A DNA stretch of 59,025 nucleotides from assembly GCA_030066685.1 (NCBI GenBank), contig JASJBF010000035.1, positions 1 through 59,025 of the forward strand, read 5' to 3'. The stretch is from Kiloniellales bacterium. Its GTDB lineage: Bacteria > Pseudomonadota > Alphaproteobacteria > Kiloniellales > JAKSBE01. A program made the translations under genes and the position numbers. The notes under the pieces are model-generated. The model saw nothing but the letters and a program-made list of their open reading frames with translations, was not told where the DNA came from and ran no database searches. Positions 30,543 to 39,243 of this stretch are shown piece by piece; positions within the stretch are counted from its first letter, which is position 1, and the number at the start of each line of letters is the position of its first letter.

Positions 30543-32915
30543 ATGTCCGAAGAATACGGACCAGCGGACCCGGGCGACGACGGCGCCCCGCCGCCTGTGG
30601 CCGGCAACAGCGTCCCGCTGATCATCGAGTCTTCGATCATTGACGAGCGTGAAGGCGAAGAGCTCGCCATCACGGTGACCAACCTGCCCGACGGCGCCCG
30701 CCTTTCGGCGGGCCGGAACAATGGCGACCGGACCTGGTCCCTGACCCCGGATCAGCTGCCCGGGCTGGAGTTCCAGCCGCCGGCCGGCAGCGACGACGAC
30801 GAGACCTTCTCCCTCAACATCCGGGTCGCCAACATCGACGAGGGCCTGCTGGCCGCGACCATCGTCGGGGCCTTCGACCTGGAGCTCAACCTCGCCGAGG
30901 CGCGCGCCGCCAAGGCCAAGGCCGAGGACGAAGCCAAGCGCAAGGCGGAGGCGGCCGCCCAAGCCAAGGACGCGGAAAGCAGCAAGCGGAAGGAAGAGGA
31001 AAAGCGCCGCCAGGAGGAGATGGAAAAGCGGCTGGCCGAGGCCGAGGAGAAGCGGCGCGAAGAGATGGAGCGCCGCCTGGCCGAGGCCGAGGCGAAGCGC
31101 AAGGCCGAGATCGAGAAACGGCTGGTCGATGCGGAGAGCGCGCGCCAGGAGGAACTGGAGCAGCGCCTGGTCGAGGCCTTCCGCAAGGCCGAGGAGGAGA
31201 AGCTCAAGGCCGAGCAGCTGCGCAAGAAGGTCTCCGCCGAAGCCAAGGAGCAGACCCAGTCGCTCAGGGAGCAACTCGAGCAGGAAGCCAAGCGCCGCGC
31301 CGAAATCGAGAGCCGCCTGGCCGCCGCCGAATCCGAGCGCGAGGAAGAGATCAAGCGCCGGATCGAGGCCACGGAGACGGAGCAGGTCGCAGAGCTCGAA
31401 CAGCGCCTGGCGGAACGAGAGGCCGAAAGACAGGCGGAGATCGAGCGGCGCCTGGCGGAGGCCGAGGCGGAGCGCCGGGCAGAGCTCGAGCGGCGCCTTG
31501 CCGAGGCGGAGCTGAAGCGCCAGGAAGAGCTCGAACAGCAGCAGGCCTCGTCCGCAGCGAAGCGCCAGCTGGAGCTCGAGGAAAAGCTCTCGGAGGCCGA
31601 AGCCAAGCGACAGACGGAGATCGAGCGCAAGCTGGTCGAGGCCGAAGCCAAGCGCCAGGCCGAGATGGAGCGACGTCTGCTGGAGGCCGAGAAGCGTTGG
31701 CAGAAGGAAGAAGAAAAGCGCCTGGCGGAGCTGCGCGAGAAGCTGAAGAGCGAGGCCGAGTCCAAGGTCGCCGATGCCGACGCCAAGGCCAAGGCCAAGG
31801 CCGAGGAAGAGCGCCGCAAGGCCGAGGAAGAGGCGCGCAAGAAGGCCGAGGAGGAGCGCCGCAAGGCCGAGGACACCATCCGCCGCGAGGTCGAGGAGCA
31901 ACGCCGCAAGGCCGAGGAAGAGGCGCGCAAGAAGGCCGAAGAGGAGCGCCGCGAGGCCGAGGCGGCCGCCAAGGAGGCCGCCGAGGAAGAACGCCGCAAG
32001 GCCGAGGAGCTGGCCCAGCGCCTGGAGGAGGCGGAACGCCGCAAGGCCGAGGCGGAGGCCAAGCGCCTGGCCGAAGAAGAGCGCCGCAAGGCCGAGGAGG
32101 AAGCACGCCGCCTGGCCGAGGAAGAACGCCGCAAGGCCGAAGAGGATGCCAAGCGGGCTGCCGAGGAAGAGCGCCGCAAGGCCGAAGAGCAGGTCCAGCA
32201 GCAGCTCCAAGAAGCTCAGCAGATGGCCGAGGCCGAGCGCCGCAAGGCCGAGGAGGCCCAGCGCCAGGCCGACGAGGCCCGGCGCCAGGCGGAGAAGGCC
32301 AAGCAGCAGGCGGAGGCCGAGCGACGGCGCGCCGAATCCGAGCGGCGCCAGGCCGAAGAAGCCGCCCGGCGCCGGCGCAGCGAGGAGGAGCGCCGCCGCG
32401 AGGAGGAACGCCGCCGCAGCGCCGAGAACCGCGCGCGCCCCAAGCCGGAGGTGGTCGCGGAACCGCAGCCCCTGCATCCGGCCGGCAGCAAGCCGGCGGC
32501 GAACATCAAGCCGGCGGCGAACATCAAGCCAGCGCCGAGCGGCAAGGCCGAGGCCCTGAGCATGATCGCCCAGGCCTTCGGCACCAAGGCACAGAAATCC
32601 GACGACGAGGTCCTGGCGCCGGACTCCGGGCGCGACACGGCTTCACCCGAAGACACCGGGGACACGGACAGCCGTGCCGAGCGGCGCCGGGCCAAGCGCG
32701 GCGGCGGCAGTGCCGCCCAGGCATCCCAGGGCGGCGGCCTGGCGATCGAGGTCAAGAGCAAGCGCCGCGACGAGGAGCCGGCCAAGCCTCAAGAGGAGTC
32801 CAAGGCCGCAGAGGCCAGAGGCCGCCGCGGCCGGCGCAGGTCCTCGGACGACGAGGTGGACGGCGACGGGGACGGCGAGGAGACCAAGTCGACGGTGGTC
32901 CGGGTTCGGCGCTGA
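30543..32915 (+). CDS. charged coiled-coil protein with an N-terminal adhesin-type beta domain
   Basis: A 790-residue protein of unknown function. Residues about 24-112 form a beta domain with RNNGDRTWSLTPDQLPGLEF and a DDDETFSLNIRV end, strongly like the Ig/cadherin-type repeats of giant bacterial surface adhesins. Residues about 116-640 are an almost uninterrupted Glu/Lys/Arg/Ala/Gln helix rich in AEAERRK and RRKAEEEARKKAEEE repeats. The tail has a doubled short motif (PAANIKPAANIKPAP), a region rich in Asp/Ser, and ends in KSTVVRVRR. No signal peptide is seen. GGAGG lies 12 bases before the ATG. It could be a cytoskeletal, scaffold or tethering protein; resemblance to TolA is only compositional. 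Confidence 0.8.
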   Translation: MSEEYGPADPGDDGAPPPVAGNSVPLIIESSIIDEREGEELAITVTNLPDGARLSAGRNNGDRTWSLTPDQLPGLEFQPPAGSDDDETFSLNIRVANIDEGLLAATIVGAFDLELNLAEARAAKAKAEDEAKRKAEAAAQAKDAESSKRKEEEKRRQEEMEKRLAEAEEKRREEMERRLAEAEAKRKAEIEKRLVDAESARQEELEQRLVEAFRKAEEEKLKAEQLRKKVSAEAKEQTQSLREQLEQEAKRRAEIESRLAAAESEREEEIKRRIEATETEQVAELEQRLAEREAERQAEIERRLAEAEAERRAELERRLAEAELKRQEELEQQQASSAAKRQLELEEKLSEAEAKRQTEIERKLVEAEAKRQAEMERRLLEAEKRWQKEEEKRLAELREKLKSEAESKVADADAKAKAKAEEERRKAEEEARKKAEEERRKAEDTIRREVEEQRRKAEEEARKKAEEERREAEAAAKEAAEEERRKAEELAQRLEEAERRKAEAEAKRLAEEERRKAEEEARRLAEEERRKAEEDAKRAAEEERRKAEEQVQQQLQEAQQMAEAERRKAEEAQRQADEARRQAEKAKQQAEAERRRAESERRQAEEAARRRRSEEERRREEERRRSAENRARPKPEVVAEPQPLHPAGSKPAANIKPAANIKPAPSGKAEALSMIAQAFGTKAQKSDDEVLAPDSGRDTASPEDTGDTDSRAERRRAKRGGGSAAQASQGGGLAIEVKSKRRDEEPAKPQEESKAAEARGRRGRRRSSDDEVDGDGDGEETKSTVVRVRR

Positions 32916-33009
32916 CTCCGCCGCGGCAGCGCGCACGGATGCCGTGACAAGCGCTCGGACGGGGCGCCAAGCGCGGCGGGCGAAGATAGACCTCTTGGCA
33001 AAAGAAGAA

Positions 33010-33031
33010 AGCCGGGCCAGGGCCCGGCTTC
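33010..33031. terminator. hairpin between convergent genes, probable bidirectional terminator
   Basis: AAGCCGGGCC (33010-33019) pairs perfectly with GGCCCGGCTT (33022-33031). On the minus strand it is followed by TTCTTCTTTTGCC and on the plus strand by CTCGCTCTCC. It lies between the coiled-coil gene (ending 32915) and the minus-strand gene ending at 33069. Confidence 0.6.
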
Positions 33032-33068
33032 TCGCTCTCCTATGGCACCGACCCGCGGCGCCGACGAG

Positions 33069-33485
33069 CTAACGTCGGGCCGACTTCGGCGCGCCGCCCT
33101 GGGACCGTCTGCGGATCGCCTCGAGCGCCTGCAGAACCTGCGATCGCCGCCGCGCGGCGACCACGATCGCAGAGAGGCCGATACCGAGCGAGAGGCAGGC
33201 CACGACCACGTAGAGCAGGGACCCCGGCTCCGCGGGCCGGCTGTCCATCAGCGCGGCGAAGACCGCCTCGCCCGCCTGGAACGCGGTGCCGAAGAAGAGG
33301 CCGCAGAAGATCGCGGCCAGTATCATGGGCAAGGCCTTCTGCTTCATCAGAACCCCCAGCTCCTTGTTGTCCACTGCGTGGTAACCGCCCATGGCGAGGC
33401 CCAGCGGCTGGAGCGGCGACAGGGACGCGGCCGGCAGGGCCGCCGCCTCGATCGTGCCGCTGCTGTCTGCGTCAGTCTTCGACAC
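33069..33485 (-). CDS. small membrane protein of unknown function
   Basis: A 138-residue protein with two hydrophobic segments (ALPMILAAIFCGLFFGTAF, about 52-70, and LLYVVVACLSLGIGLSAIVV, about 90-109) and a basic C-terminal tail (RRRSQ repeats). The polar N-terminus is probably cytoplasmic. The GTG start lies inside the end of the upstream zinc-ribbon gene (14-base overlap), so the two are co-translated. I do not recognise a family. Confidence 0.62.
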   Translation of the reverse strand: MSKTDADSSGTIEAAALPAASLSPLQPLGLAMGGYHAVDNKELGVLMKQKALPMILAAIFCGLFFGTAFQAGEAVFAALMDSRPAEPGSLLYVVVACLSLGIGLSAIVVAARRRSQVLQALEAIRRRSQGGAPKSARR

Positions 33486-33816
33486 TGGCTGCGAGCTCCT
33501 CGATTCTCTGCTTTCCGAACATCCGCAGATTGCCGCAGCGCCGGCACTGCAGGGCGTAGGCCAGGTAGCACTGGCCCAGCTCCACGGCGGGACCGTGGCG
33601 AATCGGCAAGGCGAGGCCGTCGGCGCTGTCGGTGGCGACCAGGCTCCAGTCCGGATAGCCGCAAAGCTCGCAGTTCACGTCGACCCCGGCGCCTTCCCAG
33701 GCCTTGGCGACCAGCCTGACGATCTCGACCCGGTCCGCTTCCGAGACTCCGGTCTCGGCGGGCGACTCGGGCGCCTGGGTTTTGCTTTTGGGCAGGGTGC
33801 CATCGGGTGGTGACAT
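33472..33816 (-). CDS. zinc-ribbon protein of unknown function
   Basis: A 114-residue protein with two CxxC knuckles: CELC (about residue 49) and CRRC (about residue 91), 40 residues apart, fitting one zinc-ribbon site. The N-terminal third is Pro/Ser/Lys-rich. ATG at 33816 after GGGGACCGATCC; a longer start at 33879 lacks a ribosome site. It overlaps the membrane-protein gene by 14 bases. Coding is supported by the knuckles and the overlap; function is not known. Confidence 0.6.
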   Translation of the reverse strand: MSPPDGTLPKSKTQAPESPAETGVSEADRVEIVRLVAKAWEGAGVDVNCELCGYPDWSLVATDSADGLALPIRHGPAVELGQCYLAYALQCRRCGNLRMFGKQRIEELAASVED

Positions 33817-34024
33817 GGATCGGTCCCCAGTTCGATGAAGGTCGTCGGCCAAGGCGGCGCCCCGGCGACTCCACGGCAATGAAGCCCTTGGCCGGCCGCC
33901 GTTCGGCCGCGCCGAGACTCGGCCGGGAGGTTAACCGTACAGGCGTAAAGAAGGACTTACCGAACCGCTGCCGCGGACAGGGAATCCGAGCGGCGACCGG
34001 CGCGCGGCAGACGTGAATCGCTTG

Positions 34025-34066
34025 AAAAAGCAAATGCGGCGGAGGTTGGTCGACCCCCGCCGCATT
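34025..34066 (-). terminator. rho-independent terminator of the histone H1-like gene
   Basis: On the minus strand AATGCGGCGG (34066-34057) pairs with CCGCCGCATT (34042-34033), followed by a run of five T at 34029-34025. It begins 27 bases after the stop of the H1-like gene. Confidence 0.85.
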
Positions 34067-34092
34067 GGTTTCGCTTTCGTCCGAAGCAACCC

Positions 34093-35148
34093 TCAGAAGT
34101 TGGGGAAACCTCGGTTGCCGCCCGGGAAGGAGGGAAACACGGGCTGCATCGCCAGGCTCATCGAGCTCGAATCCTTCGATTCGACCTTCTTGGCAACCGG
34201 CTTCTTAGCGACGGCTTTTTTTTTGACCGTCGTGCGCTTTTTCGCGACCGTCTTCCTGGCGGCGGGCTTGCGCTTGGCCATGGTCTTGCGAACCGGCTTC
34301 TTGGCCGCAGTCTTCCGCTTCGCCGCGGTCTTGCGGACCGGCTTGCGAGCCGTGGTCTTCCGCTTCGCAGCGGTCTTGCGGACCGGCTTGCGGGCGGTCG
34401 TCTTCCGCTTCGCCGCGGTCTTGCGGACCGGCTTGCGGGCCGTGGTCTTCCGCTTGGCAGCGGTCTTGCGAACCGGCTTGCGAGCCGTGGTCTTCCGCTT
34501 CGCGGCGGTCTTGCGGACCGGCTTGCGGGCGGTCGTCTTCCGCTTCGCAGCGGTCTTGCGGACCGGCTTGCGGGCGGTCGTCTTCCGCTTCGCCGCGGTC
34601 TTGCGGACCGGCTTGCGGGCGGTCGTCTTCCGCTTCGCCGCGGTCTTGCGGACCGGCTTGCGGGCGGTGGTCTTCCGCTTCGCCGCGGTCTTGCGGACCG
34701 GCTTGCGAGCCGTGGTCTTCCGCTTCGCAGCGGTCTTGCGGACCGGCTTGCGAGCCGTGGTCTTCCGCTTCGCGGCGGTCTTGCGGACCGGCTTGCGGGC
34801 GGTCGTCTTACGCTTCGCCGCGGTCTTGCGAACCGGCTTCTTGGCCGCAGTCTTCCGCTTCGCAGTCGTCCTGCGCGCGGTGGTCTTGCGGGCCGTGGTC
34901 TTGCGCTTGACGGTGGTCTTGCGGGCCGCGGTCTTCTTCGCGGCCGGCTTCCGCTTCGCGGTCGTCTTGCGAGCGGTGGTCTTCTTCGCAGTGGTCTTGC
35001 GCTTGGTCGTGGTGCGACGCTTCGCGGCCGCACTCCGCGCGGAGACGGTCCGGCGACCGGTCGCAGCCTTGCGACGGGTCGTGGCCGCCTTGCGCGTCGT
35101 CGTACGCTTACGTTTCGGCGAAGCTTTCGCCGTTCGAGTCGTAGCCAT
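34093..35148 (-). CDS. histone H1-like Lys/Ala/Thr/Arg-rich repeat protein
   Basis: A 351-residue, extremely basic protein resembling bacterial histone H1-like DNA-binding proteins (AlgP/HctB-like composition). The core is 13 tandem copies of a 15-residue unit, KPVRKTAAKRKTTAR, flanked by irregular KKTTARKT-type sequence. It ends in a non-repetitive tail with SSSMSLAMQPVFPSFPG, which is unusual and may be a functional tip. The ATG at 35148 follows GAGGAGCGTGAGAG; an upstream ATG at 35217 is not supported. It is likely to bind DNA non-specifically and compact the nucleoid or regulate; this is inference from composition. Single-gene unit with its own terminator. Confidence 0.82.
   Translation of the reverse strand: MATTRTAKASPKRKRTTTRKAATTRRKAATGRRTVSARSAAAKRRTTTKRKTTAKKTTARKTTAKRKPAAKKTAARKTTVKRKTTARKTTARRTTAKRKTAAKKPVRKTAAKRKTTARKPVRKTAAKRKTTARKPVRKTAAKRKTTARKPVRKTAAKRKTTARKPVRKTAAKRKTTARKPVRKTAAKRKTTARKPVRKTAAKRKTTARKPVRKTAAKRKTTARKPVRKTAAKRKTTARKPVRKTAAKRKTTARKPVRKTAAKRKTTARKPVRKTAAKRKTAAKKPVRKTMAKRKPAARKTVAKKRTTVKKKAVAKKPVAKKVESKDSSSMSLAMQPVFPSFPGGNRGFPNF
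34291..34875 (-). repeat. 13 tandem 45-bp repeats inside the H1-like gene
   Basis: The core ACCGGCTT recurs exactly every 45 bases, 13 times, from 34291 to 34831. Copies differ mainly at third codon positions (for example GCGAGCCGTGG versus GCGGGCGGTCG), so the protein repeat is kept while DNA has drifted. The unit keeps the reading frame, so copy-number change would alter length without breaking the protein. Confidence 0.9.
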
Positions 35149-35513
35149 CTCTCTCACGCTCCTCGGGAATTGGGTATGGATATGGCTTGGAGATGCCATC
35201 AATAGAGATGATCTCAAAAAAACTATCGCGATAAAGGGTTACCGAATCCTTTAAATCCGAGGCAGCGACTCGGTGTTGGTCCTGGCGATTAAAAGAAGCG
35301 AAAGGAGATCTTCTGACATGACTCGCACCTGTATCTTCGACCTTCAGTGAAGTGCGCAGTGGAGTCGCAAGCGACTTGCATCGGATGGCCGAGACTGTGA
35401 AGCGAGTTCTTGACAGACAAGTTCCCGGACGGAGTCCTGGACTTCACTACGCCGCACGACGTGGCCGAAGCTGCAGCTATTCTTGGCCCCGCTGCCGGCC
35501 TTCTCACGAAGCC
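35149..35513. other. intergenic region between H1-like and DUF2339 genes
   Basis: About 365 bases on which no gene is supported. It carries the promoter of the H1-like gene (minus strand) and the 3' end of the DUF2339 transcript. 35210-35300 is AT-richer than the surroundings. No clear terminator hairpin with a T-run was found for DUF2339. Confidence 0.4.
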
Positions 35514-38261
35514 CTAAACGGCTTCTCGCGGCTTCTGTGGAGCAAAGACAACCCTTTGATAGAAAATGCCGATTCCAATCAACGCTAGGCCAAGTCCGGC
35601 AAAGGAAAGGGCGCGCAGCAAGCCCGTCAGCTCGGCCATGTCGATCAGGAAGACCTTGCCGACGGCGAGCAATACGATGGCCAGAGAAGCGTAGCGCAGC
35701 ACCGCGCTGGACCACAGGAAGGCGAACCCGAGCAGCCCGGCCGCGTAGACCAACCAGACCAGCGAATAGGCGTAGAGCTCGCCGTCGGTCATGCCCGGCA
35801 GCGACAGGTCCGGCCCCTGGAAGGCGCGTCGGACCTCCAGGCTGACGTAAAAAAAAGTTAGTACCAGCGCGGCGATTCCGGACGGCGTGGCAAAATTCGG
35901 ATGCGCGCTTCGCCGAAACACCGGAACGAAGAGCAATGCGAAGGCCGCGGGCGCAGCGTAGGCGAGCAGCAGGACGTTGAGCAGCGGCCAGTCGCCGACC
36001 GCCTCGCCGCTCCACAAGGGATTGTCGACGATGACCTGCAACCCGGCAATCTGCAGCGCCGCGAGTCCGACCAGAATCACCCAGGCCCATTCCATCACCT
36101 TGCGGGGATAGCGCGCATTCAACTGCGCCAGCCCGTAGGCGACGGAGAGCCAGGCGATGCTGTGCAGGCTCTGCTCGAGCAACCCGTAGCGCGGATGGTC
36201 GAGCGCGCCGAAGAGGAGCGTGCGGATCTCGAAGCTGATCAGCAGCACGCCGAAGGCGATGCAGCCGGCCTCGAGCAACATGACCAGAGGCCCGTCCTCC
36301 TGCTTGCGGAACCACCAGGCGGCGAAGAAGAAGGCGACCGCCGGCAGACCGTAGCCGTAGAGCACCCAGGTGAAGCCCGACCAGGTGCCGAGCGGATAGG
36401 ACAGGACCTCGGGGTTCGCCAGCAGGCGCACCAGCACCGTCGCCGCGGCGACCCAGGCCAGGTTGCGCAGCAAGTGGATGCGCAGGTTGAGCGCGACCCA
36501 GGCCAGCGCCGGCAGCTGAAGCGCCAGGCCGACGGTCAGCCAGGCCCGCTCCAGGCCGATCGCCGTGCCCAGGCCGATCGCAGCGAAGCAGCAGGCGGCG
36601 TAGACGCCGAGCGCGCCGTCGTAGCCGGGCCGGTCGCGGTAGCGGGCCAGCAGGCTGGCGGCGCCGACCGAGAGCGCGGCCAAGACCAGGGCCACGCCGG
36701 CCCAGGGCAGGTCCGCCTCGAAGCGGCCGACGCGCCAATAGATCACGACCAGGATCAGGAAAGAGCTGGAGGCCGAGAAGGCGGCCCAGACGTCCGGCCG
36801 GCGCGCGCCCCAGAGCACGGCGAAGCCGCCGCCGCCGAGGATCAGCCCGAAGATCATAGCCATGGCCCGCAGGCCGGAGCCCGCGACCGGCCCGCCGCCC
36901 GAATAGGACAGCGGCCAGGTCGCGAGCAGCGCCAACGCGAGCAGGGTGCCGAGATAGCTCACCGGCTGGAGGACGCTGAAGCGCCAGGCCACCAGGACCG
37001 AGCCGGCCACCGCGACCGCCGCGAAGGCCAGGGAGAGGTTGCCGTGGTCGTCGCTCTGGACCAGGCCCCAAAGCAGCGCCGCGGCCGCCGAGGCGGCGAC
37101 TAGGAAGAGCCGAGCCGGCGGCGCGAGCGGCAGGAAGACCTCCAGGAGGGACTCCTCCTTCTCGGCGCCCTCGGGCGGCATCGCCCGGACGAAAAAGCTG
37201 ACCACGGTCGTTGCCAGGATGTAGAGCCCGAGCGGCAGAGTCTGGCCGGGGACATGCGTGGTCAGCAGCCAGAGCAGGGCCCAGCCGAAGCTGCCGCCCA
37301 GGGTCGCCCAGGCCAGCCACCACCAGTCCTTGTAGCGCACCACGCCAAGCGCGGCGGCGGAGATCACCAGGAGATAGGTGAAGAGCGGCCAGGGCTGCGG
37401 CGTGCCGGTGGAGACCAGCAGGGGCGTCGCGAAGCCGCCGGTCAGGCCGATCAGGGCGATGACCGGCCCTTGCAGCAGGGACAGGGCGATCCCGCCCAGG
37501 GCGACCGCGGCCAAGGCGATGAAGGCCGTCACCGGGCCGAGGAAGCCGTAGAGCGCGTAGGCCGCATAGAGGCTGGCAAAGGCGATGAAAAGCCCGGCGC
37601 CGGCCAAGGCCGGCGGCACGTAGTCCGGGCGCAGGCTGGCGATCGCTTTCTGCAGGGGCCGGCGCCGCAGCCATTCGCCGGCGCCGACGCAGGCCAGGCC
37701 GAAGAGGAAGCCGAGGGTGACGCGCAGGCCGGGCCCGAGCCAGCCGCGCTCGATCGAGACCTTGACCAGGAAGGCGCCGCCCAGGGCCAGGGCCAGGGCG
37801 CCGACCCAGACCAGCCAGCGCGAGGCCAGGGATTCCTCCAGGCCGGCCAAGCGGGTGAACCCGCTTTCCGCCGGCGCAGCTCGCTTGCCGGCGTCGGGGG
37901 CGCGAGCGGCGGCGGCCGGCGGCGGCGCAACGGGCCGCGCCGGCTCCGGCGGGCTCTCTTGCGGCGCCTCCTCCCGTGGCGGGGTCCCGGGATCGGGCGG
38001 GGGCGCGGGGGATGGCGCCTCGGGCGCGGGCCGGGGCGCGTCGTCCTGCGCCGGCGACGCCGGGGGCGCACCGTTCTGCAGCGCCTCGATCGCCTTTCTG
38101 GCCGCGGCCAGCTCCTCGCCCAGACGGGCGACCGCGTTCCGCAGGCTGCGGAGCTCGGTCTCGCTGCGGCCGACGCCGGAGTGGGCGATGATTCCGAAGA
38201 TCGGTGCGATGAAAAGGTAGCCCAGGATCACGATCGCGAGCAGCCCGAGCATGGCCTCCAT
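35514..38261 (-). CDS. DUF2339 polytopic membrane protein
   Basis: A 915-residue integral membrane protein. The N-terminus has one membrane helix, a short coiled coil (ELRSLRNAVARLGEELAAAR), and a Pro/Ala-rich linker to about residue 130, followed by more than twenty hydrophobic segments beginning SRWLVWVGALALALGGAFL. This layout is the DUF2339 family, whose function is unknown. ATG start after GGGGGAGAGACC. It is the last gene of the TetR-headed lipid operon, 25 bases after the unknown gene at 38287, and may be unrelated to the chemistry or may serve in export. Confidence 0.85.
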   Translation of the reverse strand: MEAMLGLLAIVILGYLFIAPIFGIIAHSGVGRSETELRSLRNAVARLGEELAAARKAIEALQNGAPPASPAQDDAPRPAPEAPSPAPPPDPGTPPREEAPQESPPEPARPVAPPPAAAARAPDAGKRAAPAESGFTRLAGLEESLASRWLVWVGALALALGGAFLVKVSIERGWLGPGLRVTLGFLFGLACVGAGEWLRRRPLQKAIASLRPDYVPPALAGAGLFIAFASLYAAYALYGFLGPVTAFIALAAVALGGIALSLLQGPVIALIGLTGGFATPLLVSTGTPQPWPLFTYLLVISAAALGVVRYKDWWWLAWATLGGSFGWALLWLLTTHVPGQTLPLGLYILATTVVSFFVRAMPPEGAEKEESLLEVFLPLAPPARLFLVAASAAAALLWGLVQSDDHGNLSLAFAAVAVAGSVLVAWRFSVLQPVSYLGTLLALALLATWPLSYSGGGPVAGSGLRAMAMIFGLILGGGGFAVLWGARRPDVWAAFSASSSFLILVVIYWRVGRFEADLPWAGVALVLAALSVGAASLLARYRDRPGYDGALGVYAACCFAAIGLGTAIGLERAWLTVGLALQLPALAWVALNLRIHLLRNLAWVAAATVLVRLLANPEVLSYPLGTWSGFTWVLYGYGLPAVAFFFAAWWFRKQEDGPLVMLLEAGCIAFGVLLISFEIRTLLFGALDHPRYGLLEQSLHSIAWLSVAYGLAQLNARYPRKVMEWAWVILVGLAALQIAGLQVIVDNPLWSGEAVGDWPLLNVLLLAYAAPAAFALLFVPVFRRSAHPNFATPSGIAALVLTFFYVSLEVRRAFQGPDLSLPGMTDGELYAYSLVWLVYAAGLLGFAFLWSSAVLRYASLAIVLLAVGKVFLIDMAELTGLLRALSFAGLGLALIGIGIFYQRVVFAPQKPREAV

Positions 38262-38286
38262 GGTCTCTCCCCCGTGTTGCGCGCGC

Positions 38287-39243
38287 TCAGGCGTCGGACG
38301 CCGGCGCCGTCCTGCTCAGATGGTCGAACTCGCCGCGCTTCCACTGCCGCAGGTGATAGTGCAGCTGCTCGGCCGCCAAACCGTGCAGCATCAGCCGAAA
38401 GCCGGCGCGCAGGGTCGCGAGCGGGATCATCGGATGGCGGTTGTTGGCGAAGGCGAGGTGAAAGGGGCTGCCCAGCAGCTTGGCGACGTAGATGCCGATG
38501 GTCTCGTCGAGCTGCAGGGAGTTGCTGGCGCGCCAGAAGTCGTTGTTGCGCAGGAAGAGCTGGTAGAGCGGGGTGTAGGCCTCGATCGCGGTCTGCAGGT
38601 CGACGAAGTTCCAGCGCCCCTCCGGCATGGCCTCGATGGGAAACTCGGCGTCGGTGATGGTCCGGAAGTTCAGCTTGCCGCGCGGCGCCAGGTCCTTGCC
38701 CTGGCGGCGCAGGTGGGCGCTGAGCTGGGCGATGAAGATGAAGATGTTGAGGTCGTGCTGGAGGAAGACGTCGTCGATCAGATCCTCCAGGGTGTTGGGA
38801 TGCAGCGGCACCGTGTCCGCCTTGAAGCCGGGCACGTTGTCGGCGATGAAGGCCAGGATCTCGCTGCCGATGTGGAAGTGGCGCAGGATCAGGTAGTTCG
38901 CCTCGGGCGTGACGAAGGTCTTGAGGCCCCAGTAGATCAGCCTGTGCAGGCGGGCCGAGGAATGCCAGCGGTTGGGGATCAGGATCCGGACCACGGTGTT
39001 GAGGATGATGAAGGCCCGCGCGACGGGCCGCACGAAGGGCAGCAGTCGGGCCCGCGACGGCCGGCGCATCGAGCGCAGCAGCGCCGCCTTCGCCGAATCG
39101 TCGATCGGGATGCTGCGGTCCAGGTAGAGCGTCAGCCAGGGATCGGGATCGGAGAGCTCCAGGGTCGCCGGGTCGAAGTCCGGCGGGAAGGGCCCGGCCG
39201 CCAGCTCGGCGACCCGCCCGGAGTCCCGCTTGCGTCTGCTCAT
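38287..39243 (-). CDS. unknown protein of the ketosynthase operon
   Basis: A 318-residue protein I do not recognise. A hydrophobic patch (ARAFIILNTVVRILIPN, about residues 75-91) could be membrane-associated. Several His clusters (LRHFHIG, QLHYHLRQW) and acidic/His helices would suit a metal site but no known motif fits. Its ATG overlaps the ketosynthase-fusion stop (ATGA), so expression is tightly coupled and a role in the same pathway is likely. Normal codon use for the region. Confidence 0.75.
   Translation of the reverse strand: MSRRKRDSGRVAELAAGPFPPDFDPATLELSDPDPWLTLYLDRSIPIDDSAKAALLRSMRRPSRARLLPFVRPVARAFIILNTVVRILIPNRWHSSARLHRLIYWGLKTFVTPEANYLILRHFHIGSEILAFIADNVPGFKADTVPLHPNTLEDLIDDVFLQHDLNIFIFIAQLSAHLRRQGKDLAPRGKLNFRTITDAEFPIEAMPEGRWNFVDLQTAIEAYTPLYQLFLRNNDFWRASNSLQLDETIGIYVAKLLGSPFHLAFANNRHPMIPLATLRAGFRLMLHGLAAEQLHYHLRQWKRGEFDHLSRTAPASDA

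Noticed and set aside
30752-32179. Long minus-strand open frame, Ser/Arg/Ala-rich, opposite the coiled-coil gene
   Set aside because: It is the antisense image of GAG/AAG-rich codons in the real gene; it has no ribosome site or family likeness.
34291-34875. 45-bp tandem repeats considered as a CRISPR array
   Set aside because: Repeats are contiguous with no variable spacers and lie in frame within a Lys-rich protein gene.
37254-38657. Plus-strand open frames opposite the DUF2339 and adjoining gene
   Set aside because: High GC removes stop codons on the opposite strand; the residues are Arg/Gly/Ala-rich low complexity with no domain.
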